The notes: a model not told the origin generated them from the letters alone. 64,000 bases of DNA from Gammaproteobacteria bacterium CG_4_10_14_0_2_um_filter_38_22 (GCA_002793195.1 PFPT01000004.1:36673-100672); one strand, 5' to 3'; positions 55,031 through 63,804 are shown, counted from the stretch's first letter. Translations and numbers: made by a program.

Positions 55031-55927
55031 ATGCTAACCATTTTGCTCAATACACTTCAACAAACGCTGATTTTTTTACCACTCGCTATCGGCGTTTATT
55101 TAAGTTACGACGTTTTATTAATTACGGACTTAACGGTTGAAGGCACATTTGTTTTAGGCGCTGCCATTTTTGCGCGTTTAATCACATTGGGACTAGGTCA
55201 AACTCTCAGTGTCATTGCAGGATTATTAGGCGGCGCCATCATTGGCATTGGGGTCACTGTCATGCAACGTGTTGCTAAAATCAATTCATTGATTGCCGGT
55301 ATTCTAGCTACCTTTATGTTATACAGCGTTAATTTTGGCGTAATGAATCGCCCTAACATCAGCTTGCTCAACAGCGATATTTTTCTACAGCATCTTCAAG
55401 ATTACTACCCAGTTGGATTAACTTTTTTCTTAATTGCCTTTATTTTACTATTAACCATTGCCATGTCTGTATTTTTACACAGTGAAATGGGATTAAAATT
55501 ACGCGCATTTGGTTCTAGCCCGCATTTGTTAAGAAAACTAGGGAAAAATCCTGCTATTTATCTTGGTATTGGCTTAGCTACTAGCAATATGCTGTCTGCA
55601 CTCTGCGGCATCATGACCGCACAAGTAGATGGCTATGCTGATATTCACATGGGATTAGGCATGGCATTGACTGCCATTGGCGCAGTCGTGATTGGAAAAA
55701 AACTCGTATCCGCTCTATTTCGACGATCCGATCGCTTCAGCGCATCCGCTGGATTATTTGGCTGCTTGCTCGGCGCTTTTATTTATTTTTTAATTCTCAA
55801 TGGATTTTTAACGGCGGGCATTAATCCGATCTACTTAAAATTATTTTTGGGATTAATCCTTGTTGTCTTTTTATCAACAGCACACTACACCAAACAACGC
55901 GGGGAATTGTATGCAACCGCTGATTGA
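55031..55927 (+). CDS. ABC transporter permease (TrpY-like)
   Basis: 298 residues with eight or nine membrane helices of the branched-chain amino acid permease (LivH/PF02653) fold: VEGTFVLGAAIFARLITLGL at the start, MGLKLRAFGSSPHLLRKLGKN in the cytosolic coupling loop and GLGMALTAIGAVVIGKKL near the end. Its last 17 bp overlap the ATPase gene. Confidence 0.88.
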   Translation: MLTILLNTLQQTLIFLPLAIGVYLSYDVLLITDLTVEGTFVLGAAIFARLITLGLGQTLSVIAGLLGGAIIGIGVTVMQRVAKINSLIAGILATFMLYSVNFGVMNRPNISLLNSDIFLQHLQDYYPVGLTFFLIAFILLLTIAMSVFLHSEMGLKLRAFGSSPHLLRKLGKNPAIYLGIGLATSNMLSALCGIMTAQVDGYADIHMGLGMALTAIGAVVIGKKLVSALFRRSDRFSASAGLFGCLLGAFIYFLILNGFLTAGINPIYLKLFLGLILVVFLSTAHYTKQRGELYATAD

Positions 55928-56654
55928 GTTTAACCATACTGATTTTAAAATCAGTAGAAAAAATATTATCCATAATATCAACTTGTCTATTTCTCCAGGC
56001 GATTTTATTGTTGTGCTCGGCGGAAACGGCTCTGGTAAAAGCACCTTATTAAAATTATTGAATCGCACTTACCGAAACACATCCGGCAATATCACCTTCC
56101 ATCAAAAAAAATTAAGCCAATACGATGAAAAAGAATTACGTCAAAAAATGGTGACCATCACGCAGTATATTGGCGATAGCATTTTCTTAGATCTAACCAT
56201 TGAAGAAAACGCCATCTTAATTGAGTCATCTTACCTAAAATCAGCCCATCAGCATTTTGATAAGAAGCAATTTCTTATAGCACTGCCCAATTATTTAAAA
56301 CAATTTAATCCAAAATTGGCAGAGCTATTAAAATCACGCACCAATTGTTTATCCGGCGGTGAACAACAAATCTTGGCTTTTGCATTATACTTACGCCATC
56401 AACCAGACTTGTTACTACTAGATGAGCATACGAGCGCACTTGACCCTAAAAAATCAGACGCGGTCATGACATTTACACACCAATTTATTTTGCAAAAACA
56501 CATCACTTGTTTAATGACAACGCACCAACTTGATTACGCTCTTAAATACGGCAATCGATTAATTGCATTACGTGATGGTGAAGTGGTATTCGAGGCCAAT
56601 GCAAGAGAAAAAGCACAATTAGTCATGTCAGACTTACTTAAATATTGTTATTAA
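55911..56654 (+). CDS. ABC transporter ATP-binding protein (TrpZ-like)
   Basis: 247 residues with Walker A GGNGSGKSTLLK, Q-loop ITQYIGDSIF, signature LSGGEQQIL and Walker B LLLLDEHTSALDP, then the switch His in TTHQLDYAL. The Walker B Glu is followed by HTSALD instead of PTSGLD, a known variation. The start at 55911 follows GGGGAATTGT. Energises uptake through the preceding permease. Confidence 0.9.
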   Translation: MQPLIEFNHTDFKISRKNIIHNINLSISPGDFIVVLGGNGSGKSTLLKLLNRTYRNTSGNITFHQKKLSQYDEKELRQKMVTITQYIGDSIFLDLTIEENAILIESSYLKSAHQHFDKKQFLIALPNYLKQFNPKLAELLKSRTNCLSGGEQQILAFALYLRHQPDLLLLDEHTSALDPKKSDAVMTFTHQFILQKHITCLMTTHQLDYALKYGNRLIALRDGEVVFEANAREKAQLVMSDLLKYCY

Positions 56655-56676
56655 CCCTATTCAACGGAAAAATAAT

Positions 56677-56949
56677 ATGAAAAATCCCTGGAAATCATTT
56701 TTGCATTTATGCCTCGAAGCAAAAAATACAGATGTATTAGCGAAAACATTAGATTGCTTTCTCACTGTCGAAGAAAAAGAATCCATAGCTGATCGTTATC
56801 TTATTATTCAAGCATTACTTCAACATAAATTAACGCAACGTGAGATGGCAGAACAGCTCAACGTGAGTATTGCTAAAATCACACGCGGCTCTAATGCATT
56901 AAAAATGCTAGATCCAAAATTAAAAGCATTTTTAGAAAAAAATACATGA
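56677..56949 (+). CDS. trpR: Trp operon repressor-like protein
   Basis: 90 residues. The helix-turn-helix core LTQREMAEQLNVSIAKITRGSNALK closely follows E. coli TrpR ([25 protein letters not shown]), including TRGSN. The N-terminal helices AKTLDCFLTVEEKESIADRY are also conserved. It binds operators when loaded with tryptophan. It lies 22 bp after the ABC ATPase gene and is probably the last gene of that operon, so it may control uptake of its own co-repressor. The region 56950-57062 shows nothing else. Confidence 0.9.
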   Translation: MKNPWKSFLHLCLEAKNTDVLAKTLDCFLTVEEKESIADRYLIIQALLQHKLTQREMAEQLNVSIAKITRGSNALKMLDPKLKAFLEKNT

Positions 56950-57062
56950 TGCAACCATCTCAGATAACAGTATAAGCAATTTAATAAAAAATATTTTGCC
57001 ATTGCTTCTTTCGGATAATCTCAACGTTTATAAACCATATCGCTTGAATTTTTCCTGTGAAA

Positions 57063-58817
57063 CTAAACTGCTAAATGAGGCTCCACTGATTCTGACTTCA
57101 AATCTAAGTGCCTTGCACGTGCTGCTACTGTTTCCCCAAATAATCCTGCAAAGGCAAGCACATTATCTGCTTGGCTGTTCTTTTCTTGCTTAGATTTTGA
57201 TAAAAAATTCATGATGCATGGCCAGTTATTTCGATATGAATCCCAGTTATGCGTAAATAACAAAACGCTTAAAAGAATTGCTGTCGTCGTTGCGCAAAAA
57301 AATACAGTAGCATAGGGATTATCATGGGACATCGCTGGGGTTGTATATCCTAACGCTTGATACGCAGGATAAGATCCGGGGAATGGTCCTTGACAACCTG
57401 CTGTGACATTAAAAGAAGTATTTCCAAGAAAAACAGCTGTTTGAGTTCCCGTATTAAAAGATTCTGAATTCAAACAACCCAGCGTATGAGCCGCCTGAGA
57501 ACATAAAGAAAAAAAGTGATTCAATAACGTAACATCTGTGATATTGAAAAGATTATTAGCTATCCACTTAACAACATTAGCTGCGTGTATCTTAACTGGA
57601 GGGAAACTCACATTTAACCAGTTATGATGTGCCAATTCTGTGGTGCAAGCAGGCACCACATTATTAGCGCCTAAAAATCCAAAACTGGAATCCACCAAGT
57701 CAAAATTTGATGGGTCAGAAAGCCACATAATTTGCGCTGCTGCTAAACATGCTGATTGAACTTTTGGAAAATGAGCCAACACTTGATTAACAAATGTTCC
57801 GTAAAATGCAAACTGAAACTGCCCATTTGGTGACTGATTCCAAGCATGTTCCGCTACCAGTTTGGCTTGAATGTAATTTAAGTAGTGAGTATGGTTATCC
57901 AGGAGATATTGCCTATAATCTGTATCATTTTGAGATATAAATCTCTCAATGTTTTCTGCTACGCGATGCTGTACTAGCCAAAAATAAATGAGAGTAGGCA
58001 CGGCAGCTAAAACCAATCCGGCTGAAAAATATACCAATAAAGCAGCTATGACTTTTTTTTCAGCTAAAGCGGTCGGCAAGTATAAATAGGGCGTTAATGT
58101 CAAAGGAATACGGTGTTTTTCAATGCACTCTGGCTGCCAATCTGTTTCTATCTCATTAATCACCGCAGCATATTTCTTAAAAATGCTTAATAATAGATCC
58201 CTATCTATTCCGCACCTTAGTTCTTGCATCCTTTGCAATACTGTTTCAATTTCTGTTACCTCATCTGTTATTTCTTTTATTTGCTCTTCTGCTGTCTCAC
58301 CTATTGGCATTTCTTGTTTTTCTTTTTCCTTGCTTATTCGCTCCTTTTCAAGCAACTCTCCGCCCGAATGAGCCAAAAACATGCTTGCCACTAACTCATA
58401 CTTTGCATCATCTAATTGAGAAGAAGTCACATAGTATGTTCGTCTTAATTTAGAGGAACGATCAAAGTAAGTTGAAGAAAGCATCTTACATGCAGCCCAA
58501 CAAGCTCGAAATTGTAAGTATGGTGTTAAAGTATTAGAGAATGCTTCAAGGGTAATGGTGGGTTGTTTGTTCCCAAAAAATACTCTGTGAAATGTATCGA
58601 CACGTCTAGCCGTACCAAAAATCACTTTTTTGAATGTATCTTCATCAGCCATTTCAAGAATAAGCTGCACAATATCTATTGACCCGATACGGGTAATTAA
58701 GCTGTTATTGCGCTCGTCAATGGAAAGCGCAACGGGATTAGTGTTATGAGCACTACCATAGGAATTGTTTGATTGTGTATTATCCAATAATCTAACTGCT
58801 AGCTCCTCACTTCTCAT
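57063..58817 (-). CDS. Large hypothetical membrane protein, possible secreted effector
   Basis: 584 residues. An N-terminal soluble region includes an acidic coiled coil at about 155-200 (AEEQIKEITDEVTEIETVLQ). One membrane helix at about 265-285 (VIAALLVYFSAGLVLAAVPT), then a roughly 220-residue loop with several Cys and Asn-x-Ser/Thr-like sites, and a second helix at about 508-525. The C-terminal tail is charged with Glu residues near the end (HLDLKSESVEPHLAV). I recognise no family. Large two-TM proteins with a soluble loop are common among Dot/Icm effectors; this is only a candidate. Confidence 0.65.
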   Translation of the reverse strand: MRSEELAVRLLDNTQSNNSYGSAHNTNPVALSIDERNNSLITRIGSIDIVQLILEMADEDTFKKVIFGTARRVDTFHRVFFGNKQPTITLEAFSNTLTPYLQFRACWAACKMLSSTYFDRSSKLRRTYYVTSSQLDDAKYELVASMFLAHSGGELLEKERISKEKEKQEMPIGETAEEQIKEITDEVTEIETVLQRMQELRCGIDRDLLLSIFKKYAAVINEIETDWQPECIEKHRIPLTLTPYLYLPTALAEKKVIAALLVYFSAGLVLAAVPTLIYFWLVQHRVAENIERFISQNDTDYRQYLLDNHTHYLNYIQAKLVAEHAWNQSPNGQFQFAFYGTFVNQVLAHFPKVQSACLAAAQIMWLSDPSNFDLVDSSFGFLGANNVVPACTTELAHHNWLNVSFPPVKIHAANVVKWIANNLFNITDVTLLNHFFSLCSQAAHTLGCLNSESFNTGTQTAVFLGNTSFNVTAGCQGPFPGSYPAYQALGYTTPAMSHDNPYATVFFCATTTAILLSVLLFTHNWDSYRNNWPCIMNFLSKSKQEKNSQADNVLAFAGLFGETVAARARHLDLKSESVEPHLAV

Positions 58818-58981
58818 AACTGCACACTCTGATTATAATTTTGATTACATTGTAACCATATTAAGTTAAGGATTTCTTAGTGCTCTCGTATTTTTGTTGT
58901 ACCAAAGCGATTATTTTCGTCTTCTAATTGACCTAGTCGTTTTAATTCAGATAAATCCCCAACCTATTTTGAATGCCACAC

Positions 58982-59593
58982 CTAAATTTCTAAATTACAG
59001 GGGTCAGCATGCAATGTCGCTGGGGACTCACCAAAACTCCTGGATCCGCTGCCAAACAATGCCGCTCTATTGCCAGAATAACTTGTTGAGGAAAGTGCTT
59101 TTTCTTTAAGCCTATCTTCTGCTTCTATTATTTTTTCTAATTCAGTAATTTTAACACGGCACCGTTTAGCACCAGCTTGATTCTGATTTTGGTCATAGCA
59201 ACACTCTGCTGATTCATAATACATTCTCATGTCTGATATGTAATTTCTATAGATAGGGATATAGCTAAAAGGGGTTGCCACTCGACTGCGACTGTAAAAT
59301 TCCATACTTTCTAATTTTATCAATAATCTGACTACTGTCTCAAACGCCTCAGCCGCCAGCTCATACGCTTCATCCTTTCTATATTTATTAGCTTTCTCGA
59401 TGATTAATTCAAGCAACTCTGAATAAGCCTTAAACTCATTCTGAAAATCACCCTTCAACCTAAAAATTTCAGTCTTTTCTATGCCTTTCCTCATTATTTC
59501 AGCAACAGGTTCACTTCTCTCAGCAGAATAGAAAGAAACCAATATTAAATCGTTATCTTCACACCCCAGTTTAACTACTTTTTCAAGACGCAT
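58982..59593 (-). CDS. Hypothetical helical protein
   Basis: 203 residues, no membrane helix. The middle (about 40-155) looks like helical repeats of TPR/SNAP type: FQNEFKAYSELLELIIEKAN, YELAAEAFETVVRLLIKLES, DMRMYYESAECCYDQNQNQA. The last 45 residues are Ser/Gly-rich and probably disordered. The TPR-like aromatic/alanine pattern recalls alpha-SNAP-type proteins, but similarity is too low for a name. The gene stands alone next to the 584-residue protein gene; both may be accessory. Confidence 0.6.
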   Translation of the reverse strand: MRLEKVVKLGCEDNDLILVSFYSAERSEPVAEIMRKGIEKTEIFRLKGDFQNEFKAYSELLELIIEKANKYRKDEAYELAAEAFETVVRLLIKLESMEFYSRSRVATPFSYIPIYRNYISDMRMYYESAECCYDQNQNQAGAKRCRVKITELEKIIEAEDRLKEKALSSTSYSGNRAALFGSGSRSFGESPATLHADPCNLEI

Positions 59594-59725
59594 AGTTTAA
59601 AATTCTGTTTGGTTTCTAATGAACTAATTTAATTATAGAATAGTTATATTAAATAAATACGAACTGGCCAACATAATTGCATTACCGCTTTGTGTACAAT
59701 AAAAATAAAAATCACCTCTTTATTT

Positions 59726-60505
59726 TCATTGAACATCATCTTCGATCAACCCCATTGTAATCCAACGTTTCAATAAAACTGCTGCACGCTGCCCTACTTC
59801 ATTTTCAGGAAGCAATTCACACAATTTTTCACACAATGCTGAAAAAGTGTTTCCTGCTGCAAGGCTCTGCAAAGCGTAAGCTTCATCTGCTGCAACAGAG
59901 ATAAACTGTGTCATCAGCGCTTTTCTCCATAAAATCCATGTCATGGGTTCTGGATTTTTAATGGGTTTCAGCAGCTTTTTTTCATCATGAAATGCTTGCC
60001 AAATAGCAACCATATTCCAGCATAATGAAATGCGTTGAACAGTAGGATGAATCTTAAATATTATTGTAGGCCATAAATCAGGTGATACAGACGCCATTTT
60101 TTCTAACTGCAAAACAGGTGCATTTTCAGCATCAAATACCAAAGCACTTTTCCATTCTAAATTAGCCAGCTCAAATAAATAAGGCTTTTTTTTATAACTG
60201 GATTGCTGCTTTAAAAAAAAAGCGAATTGATCACCAAACCAACGAATAGATCGATAAGTTGAAGGGAACTGTTCAATATAGGCATTGGCATATTTTTCAA
60301 ATGCTTGATCACCGAGATATTTTTTCAACAGCGGATAGCTTGTTTCAAGTGATTCCTTTAATCGTAAGTAATATGCATTTTGATAAATTGCCAATCGCGT
60401 TTCTTTAGGCACCTTTTGCGTTCCAAGCACCTGATTGAAAATGGATTCATCATTTGACATGACATAACGCTGAAATTGTTCTTGAATAAGATAAAAAGAA
60501 GTCAT
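59726..60505 (-). CDS. bufC: BufC/HvfC-type RiPP maturation partner (DUF2063)
   Basis: 259 residues. The N-terminal DUF2063 domain is visible in QEQFQRYVMSN, TRLAIYQNAYYLRLKESLET and FEKYANAYIEQFP-type segments; the C-terminal part is winged-helix-like. In known systems this protein recognises the precursor peptide and works with the MNIO enzyme. Its ATG overlaps the stop of the MNIO gene by 4 bp. Last gene of the bufferin operon. Confidence 0.85.
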   Translation of the reverse strand: MTSFYLIQEQFQRYVMSNDESIFNQVLGTQKVPKETRLAIYQNAYYLRLKESLETSYPLLKKYLGDQAFEKYANAYIEQFPSTYRSIRWFGDQFAFFLKQQSSYKKKPYLFELANLEWKSALVFDAENAPVLQLEKMASVSPDLWPTIIFKIHPTVQRISLCWNMVAIWQAFHDEKKLLKPIKNPEPMTWILWRKALMTQFISVAADEAYALQSLAAGNTFSALCEKLCELLPENEVGQRAAVLLKRWITMGLIEDDVQ

Positions 60506-61335
60506 ACGGCAATCTCAATTTTAGCAGCAATAGCACGTGCGAAATTCAACTCATCCATCAATGTATGCAATGGCGGAATATGATCATCTCGCTCAATCAT
60601 CGTTGAAATCATGCCATGCTGCATAATGGTTTCACGATATAAATTCCAAACAGCATTTGTAATATCATGATCATGCGTATCAATAATATAATTGCCCATG
60701 TCTGTGTGACCCGCCAAATGAATTTGGTACAATCGATCACTTGGCATTGCAGCAATATAATCGAGCGGATCAAACTCATGATTCACACTACTCACAAAAA
60801 CATTATTCACGTCGAATAAAATAAAACAATCCGCGCGCTTACTGATTTCAACAATAAATTCCCACTCTGTCATTTCAGACTGTTGATAAGTGATATAGCT
60901 TGATACATTTTCAATTAAAATGGGTCGTCCTAAAAAATCCTGCACTTGCTTAATGCGATCCACCACATGACAAATCATTTCTTCTGTGTAAGGCAATGGC
61001 AATAAATCATGCGTATTTTTATGGTGAATGCCAGTCCAACACAAATGATCAGAAATCCACTTTGGCTCAACACGTTGTGATAATGCTTTTACTTGTGATA
61101 AATAAGTCAAATCTAATGGATCATTACTGCCAATTGAAAGTGATACACCATGCATCACCATAGGATAATGCTCACGAATTTTATCCAAAAAATAAAGTGG
61201 TTTTCCACCCGACACGAGATAATTTTCCGTGATTATTTCAAACCAATCAATTGGCGGCTTTTCTTTTAAGATAGTCTCATAATGTTCGACACGCAGCCCC
61301 AATCCAAATCCCAAATTTGGCTTGTTTATTTTCAT
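60502..61335 (-). CDS. bufB: MNIO-family enzyme BufB (DUF692), modifies bufferin precursor cysteines
   Basis: 277 residues with the TIM-barrel fold of multinuclear non-haem iron-dependent oxidative enzymes. Metal ligands are seen in MVMHGVSLSIGS, WISDHLCWTG, PILIENVSSYI, LFDVNNVFVSSVNH, QIHLAGHTD and IIDTHDHDI, with Glu in MIERDDHIPP. Characterised relatives turn Cys of Buf precursors into 5-thiooxazoles that bind copper. Four-base overlaps with both the upstream YceI and the downstream bufC genes. Confidence 0.92.
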   Translation of the reverse strand: MKINKPNLGFGLGLRVEHYETILKEKPPIDWFEIITENYLVSGGKPLYFLDKIREHYPMVMHGVSLSIGSNDPLDLTYLSQVKALSQRVEPKWISDHLCWTGIHHKNTHDLLPLPYTEEMICHVVDRIKQVQDFLGRPILIENVSSYITYQQSEMTEWEFIVEISKRADCFILFDVNNVFVSSVNHEFDPLDYIAAMPSDRLYQIHLAGHTDMGNYIIDTHDHDITNAVWNLYRETIMQHGMISTMIERDDHIPPLHTLMDELNFARAIAAKIEIAV

Positions 61336-61910
61336 TTTTTTTCCAAACCTGATTTTTGCGTTGCCGTAATAACAAAACTTACTGCAACCGCATCTTTTAT
61401 TTCTTTCGTGCTAGCCCACTCACCTTTGCCGACTTCAAAATTAGTACGCTTTAACTGAGCGCTACCAGAAATCAAGGCATCATGATCCGTATATTTTTCT
61501 AATGTGAAGTAAACTACAATCGGTGCGGTTTTATCACGGATTGTCAATTGACCATTGGCTTCATATCGATTATTTCCCACCTGCTTAAAATCCTTTGCTG
61601 TAAAATGCGCTTGGGGGAATGCTGTTATATCAAACCAATCAGTAGTTTTTAAAGTATCTGAAACGACTTTAAAAGAGGTGGAAACAGAAGAAATATCAAT
61701 GGTGATACTCACATGACTTTCATTTAATTTATTTTTATCGAAGTTAATATGGCCTGAAAAAATTTTAAATTCTCCTGTAACTGGAGAATGGTTTTGTATG
61801 GCTTTGAAATGAATACTGCTTTTGTTTGGCACTATTTGCCACTCAAAAGCCTGAATAACTGTTGGTAAAATTAAAATAAACAGCAAAAGTAAAAATCGCA
61901 TTATGGCCAT
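61332..61910 (-). CDS. yceI: YceI-like periplasmic lipid-binding protein, copy 2
   Basis: 192 residues with a signal peptide (ending near VIQA-FEW). Lipocalin-like YceI fold: WQIVPNKSSIHFKAIQNHSP, GEFKIFSGHINFDKNKL, and FDITAFPQAHFTAKDFKQVG followed by ANGQLTIRDKTAPIVVYFTL. YceI proteins bind polyisoprenoids such as ubiquinone. The start overlaps the cytochrome b561 gene by 10 bp and the stop overlaps bufB by 4 bp. Confidence 0.9.
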   Translation of the reverse strand: MAIMRFLLLLFILILPTVIQAFEWQIVPNKSSIHFKAIQNHSPVTGEFKIFSGHINFDKNKLNESHVSITIDISSVSTSFKVVSDTLKTTDWFDITAFPQAHFTAKDFKQVGNNRYEANGQLTIRDKTAPIVVYFTLEKYTDHDALISGSAQLKRTNFEVGKGEWASTKEIKDAVAVSFVITATQKSGLEKK

Positions 61911-62440
61911 AACATTCTTCTCATGATTTTATCTTTATTTATAAAATGATGTTTTATCGCAGCACCTGTATGCAAACAAAAAGTTGCTATCAATGCATAT
62001 CCTAACCATTCATGTATGCTTGAAAATAATATTCGATTTGTTTCGTTAGGCAAAACCAAATTGGGCAAAGTGAAAAAACCAAAAACTGAAACGGGTAAAT
62101 CAGAACTCGACGTAATCAACCATCCCGTTATCGGTAATGCAAACATAAAAAAGTAGAATGCCCAATGAACCGCATGCGCAGCAAAAGATTCCCATTTTTC
62201 CAATGCTGATAAAGTGGGCGTTTGATTACGTAATCGCCAAGTCAATCGAACAATAACTAACATTAAAGCTAAAATACCCCACTCTTTATGCCATCCATAA
62301 AATTGTAATTTTTGAATACTCACGGGGATACGCACCATATACAAACCCAGCGCAGTTAATCCAATCATAACTATCACCATGATCCAGTGCAGCAAAATGG
62401 CAATGAGACCAAAACGATGTGTTGTATTTTTAAAAATCAT
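61901..62440 (-). CDS. yceJ: Cytochrome b561 family protein
   Basis: 179 residues with four membrane helices. Haem-ligand His are in RFGLIAILLHWIMVIVMIGL (His near residue 17), FYGWHKEWGILALMLVIVRL and AAHAVHWAFYFFMFALPITG, with a last His in SSIHEWLGYALIATFCLHTG. It moves electrons across the inner membrane from quinol. Paired with YceI genes on both sides, as yceJ-yceI in E. coli. Overlaps them by 4 and 10 bp. Confidence 0.92.
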   Translation of the reverse strand: MIFKNTTHRFGLIAILLHWIMVIVMIGLTALGLYMVRIPVSIQKLQFYGWHKEWGILALMLVIVRLTWRLRNQTPTLSALEKWESFAAHAVHWAFYFFMFALPITGWLITSSSDLPVSVFGFFTLPNLVLPNETNRILFSSIHEWLGYALIATFCLHTGAAIKHHFINKDKIMRRMLWP

Positions 62441-63021
62441 TTTGAATCCAGTTGCGCTTCAACATCCATATTTAACTTTACTGTATCACTGATCATCGGC
62501 AAAAAACCTTTAATATCAAAGTCGGAACGTGTTAATTGCGTTGATGCACTAAAACCCAAACTCATTTTATCGTTCACTGGATTTTTACCCGCCTTATTTA
62601 ATTTCGCAATAAATGCAATGGGTTTTGAAATACCATGCAAGGTTAATATACCTTCTATTTTTGCCGTATTTTTCCCAGTTAAAATAATTTTATTACTAAC
62701 AAAAGTGGCGGTTGGAAATTGTGTTGTATTAAAAAATAAGGCGCCCTCTAAATGTTTATTGAGTGCTGGAATGCCTGTTACCAGATTATGAATATGAATT
62801 AATACAGCTACTTTACTTTTTGATGGGTGTGCTTGATCAAATAATATAAAACCATTAATTGGCCATTTACCCGTTTGATTTGAAAAACCAAGATGATTGA
62901 CATGCCAAACAAGAAAACTATGAGCGGGATCAATGTGATATTTTTCTTCTGCCGCATAAGATGCAAAACAAAAAAACAAAGCCGTTGAAAAAACAACCGT
63001 ATAAAAAGAAATCCATTTCAT
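62437..63021 (-). CDS. yceI: YceI-like periplasmic lipid-binding protein, copy 1
   Basis: 194 residues; signal peptide ends near SYA-AEEK. YceI motifs: YHIDPAHSFLVWHVNHLGFS at the mature N-terminus, FNTTQFPTATFVSNKIILTG and GILTLHGISKPIAFIAKLNK, then MSLGFSASTQLTRSDFDIKG. Closer to E. coli YceI than copy 2. It follows bufA1 by 17 bp and overlaps the cytochrome gene by 4 bp. Confidence 0.92.
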   Translation of the reverse strand: MKWISFYTVVFSTALFFCFASYAAEEKYHIDPAHSFLVWHVNHLGFSNQTGKWPINGFILFDQAHPSKSKVAVLIHIHNLVTGIPALNKHLEGALFFNTTQFPTATFVSNKIILTGKNTAKIEGILTLHGISKPIAFIAKLNKAGKNPVNDKMSLGFSASTQLTRSDFDIKGFLPMISDTVKLNMDVEAQLDSK

Positions 63022-63038
63022 TTTTTACTCCAAAAAAA

Positions 63039-63317
63039 TTATTTTTCTGACTCCGTATCTGATTTCAAACGACCGCCTACAATTTTTTTGCAATCCCCTT
63101 TCGGTAAAAATAAAAAAGCGTCTTTTTGATTATCCTTTGTAGCTGATCCTGCACAAGCATCCGTTTTTGTTTGACAATCGTTCATGCCCGCTTTCACGAT
63201 GCCGTAGCATTTTTCCATCGCATCTGCATGATTGGCATTGTTTGTTGCAGCCAAGGAAGTACTTGCTAGCATGGTTAAGAAACTGAAAACAGCTGTATTC
63301 ACTATTTTTTTAGTCAT
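63039..63317 (-). CDS. bufA1: BufA1-type bufferin precursor (DUF2282)
   Basis: 92 residues. A Sec signal peptide ends SLA-ATN. The mature part has four Cys (37, 48, 55, 76) in the DUF2282 pattern MEKCYGIVKAGMNDCQTKTD, DACAGSA and LPKGDCKKIVGG. In characterised systems the central Cys are converted by the MNIO enzyme to copper-binding heterocycles and the peptide is exported to the periplasm. It lies between bufA2 and the first yceI. Confidence 0.9.
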   Translation of the reverse strand: MTKKIVNTAVFSFLTMLASTSLAATNNANHADAMEKCYGIVKAGMNDCQTKTDACAGSATKDNQKDAFLFLPKGDCKKIVGGRLKSDTESEK

Positions 63318-63391
63318 TCGATTTCTCTATTAAACAACATCGAAGGTCAAGAACGCGCTGTAACATAATCAGCGCGTTCTATCACCGAAGT

Positions 63392-63646
63392 TTATTTCTT
63401 GACTGTTCCGCCGGCTTTTTTACATGCTTTAACCGACTTCATCATTACAACACCTTTACCCTTACAAGCATTCTTACCATTACATTTATTATGGGCAGTT
63501 TTACACATCGTTTTACCTTTGCATGAGTTACCACCCATACATTTCACTTGATGCGCTGAAGCAGCCATAGACGTTGCAACAGGTGCAGCTGCAAAAGCGA
63601 ATGCCGCAGCCAATGCCAATGTGGTTCCCATGATCTTCTTCTTCAT
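63392..63646 (-). CDS. bufA2: BufA2-type bufferin precursor
   Basis: 84 residues with a signal peptide (MKKKIMGTTLALAAAFAFAA, cleavage near SMA-ASA) and six Cys at 36, 42, 48, 55, 61 and 75 in a Lys-rich mature part: VKCMGGNSCKGKTMCKTAHN, then NKCNGKNACKGKG and KSVKACKKAGG. The CxGxNxC/CKGxxxC spacing matches the second bufferin class. An AAGGAG site lies 7 nt before the ATG. First gene of the seven-gene operon. Confidence 0.88.
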   Translation of the reverse strand: MKKKIMGTTLALAAAFAFAAAPVATSMAASAHQVKCMGGNSCKGKTMCKTAHNKCNGKNACKGKGVVMMKSVKACKKAGGTVKK

Positions 63647-63711
63647 AAAATACTCCTTTATTTTTTATTGATTTTTTTCGTCGTCCTTTTGAGACCCATC
63701 TTGCTGAAAAG

Positions 63712-63721
63712 AAGGGGGGGG
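63712..63721 (-). repeat. G8/C8 homopolymer in the bufA2 leader
   Basis: Eight consecutive G on the plus strand (63714-63721), C8 on the coding strand, about 70 nt upstream of the bufA2 ATG. It follows a TTTGAC hexamer that could act as a second -35, so tract length would set a promoter spacer. Speculative. Confidence 0.5.
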
Positions 63722-63804
63722 TCAAAGAAACCCATGCATCCAGCTAATGACTGCTCAAAAATAGGATTGCTGTCTGGACTTTAATTTATCAAGACCAGAA
63801 ATAC

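Noticed and set aside
58818..58893. PmrA box upstream of the 584-residue protein gene
   Set aside because: CTTAA and CTTAAT are adjacent (5-bp shift), not one helical turn apart.
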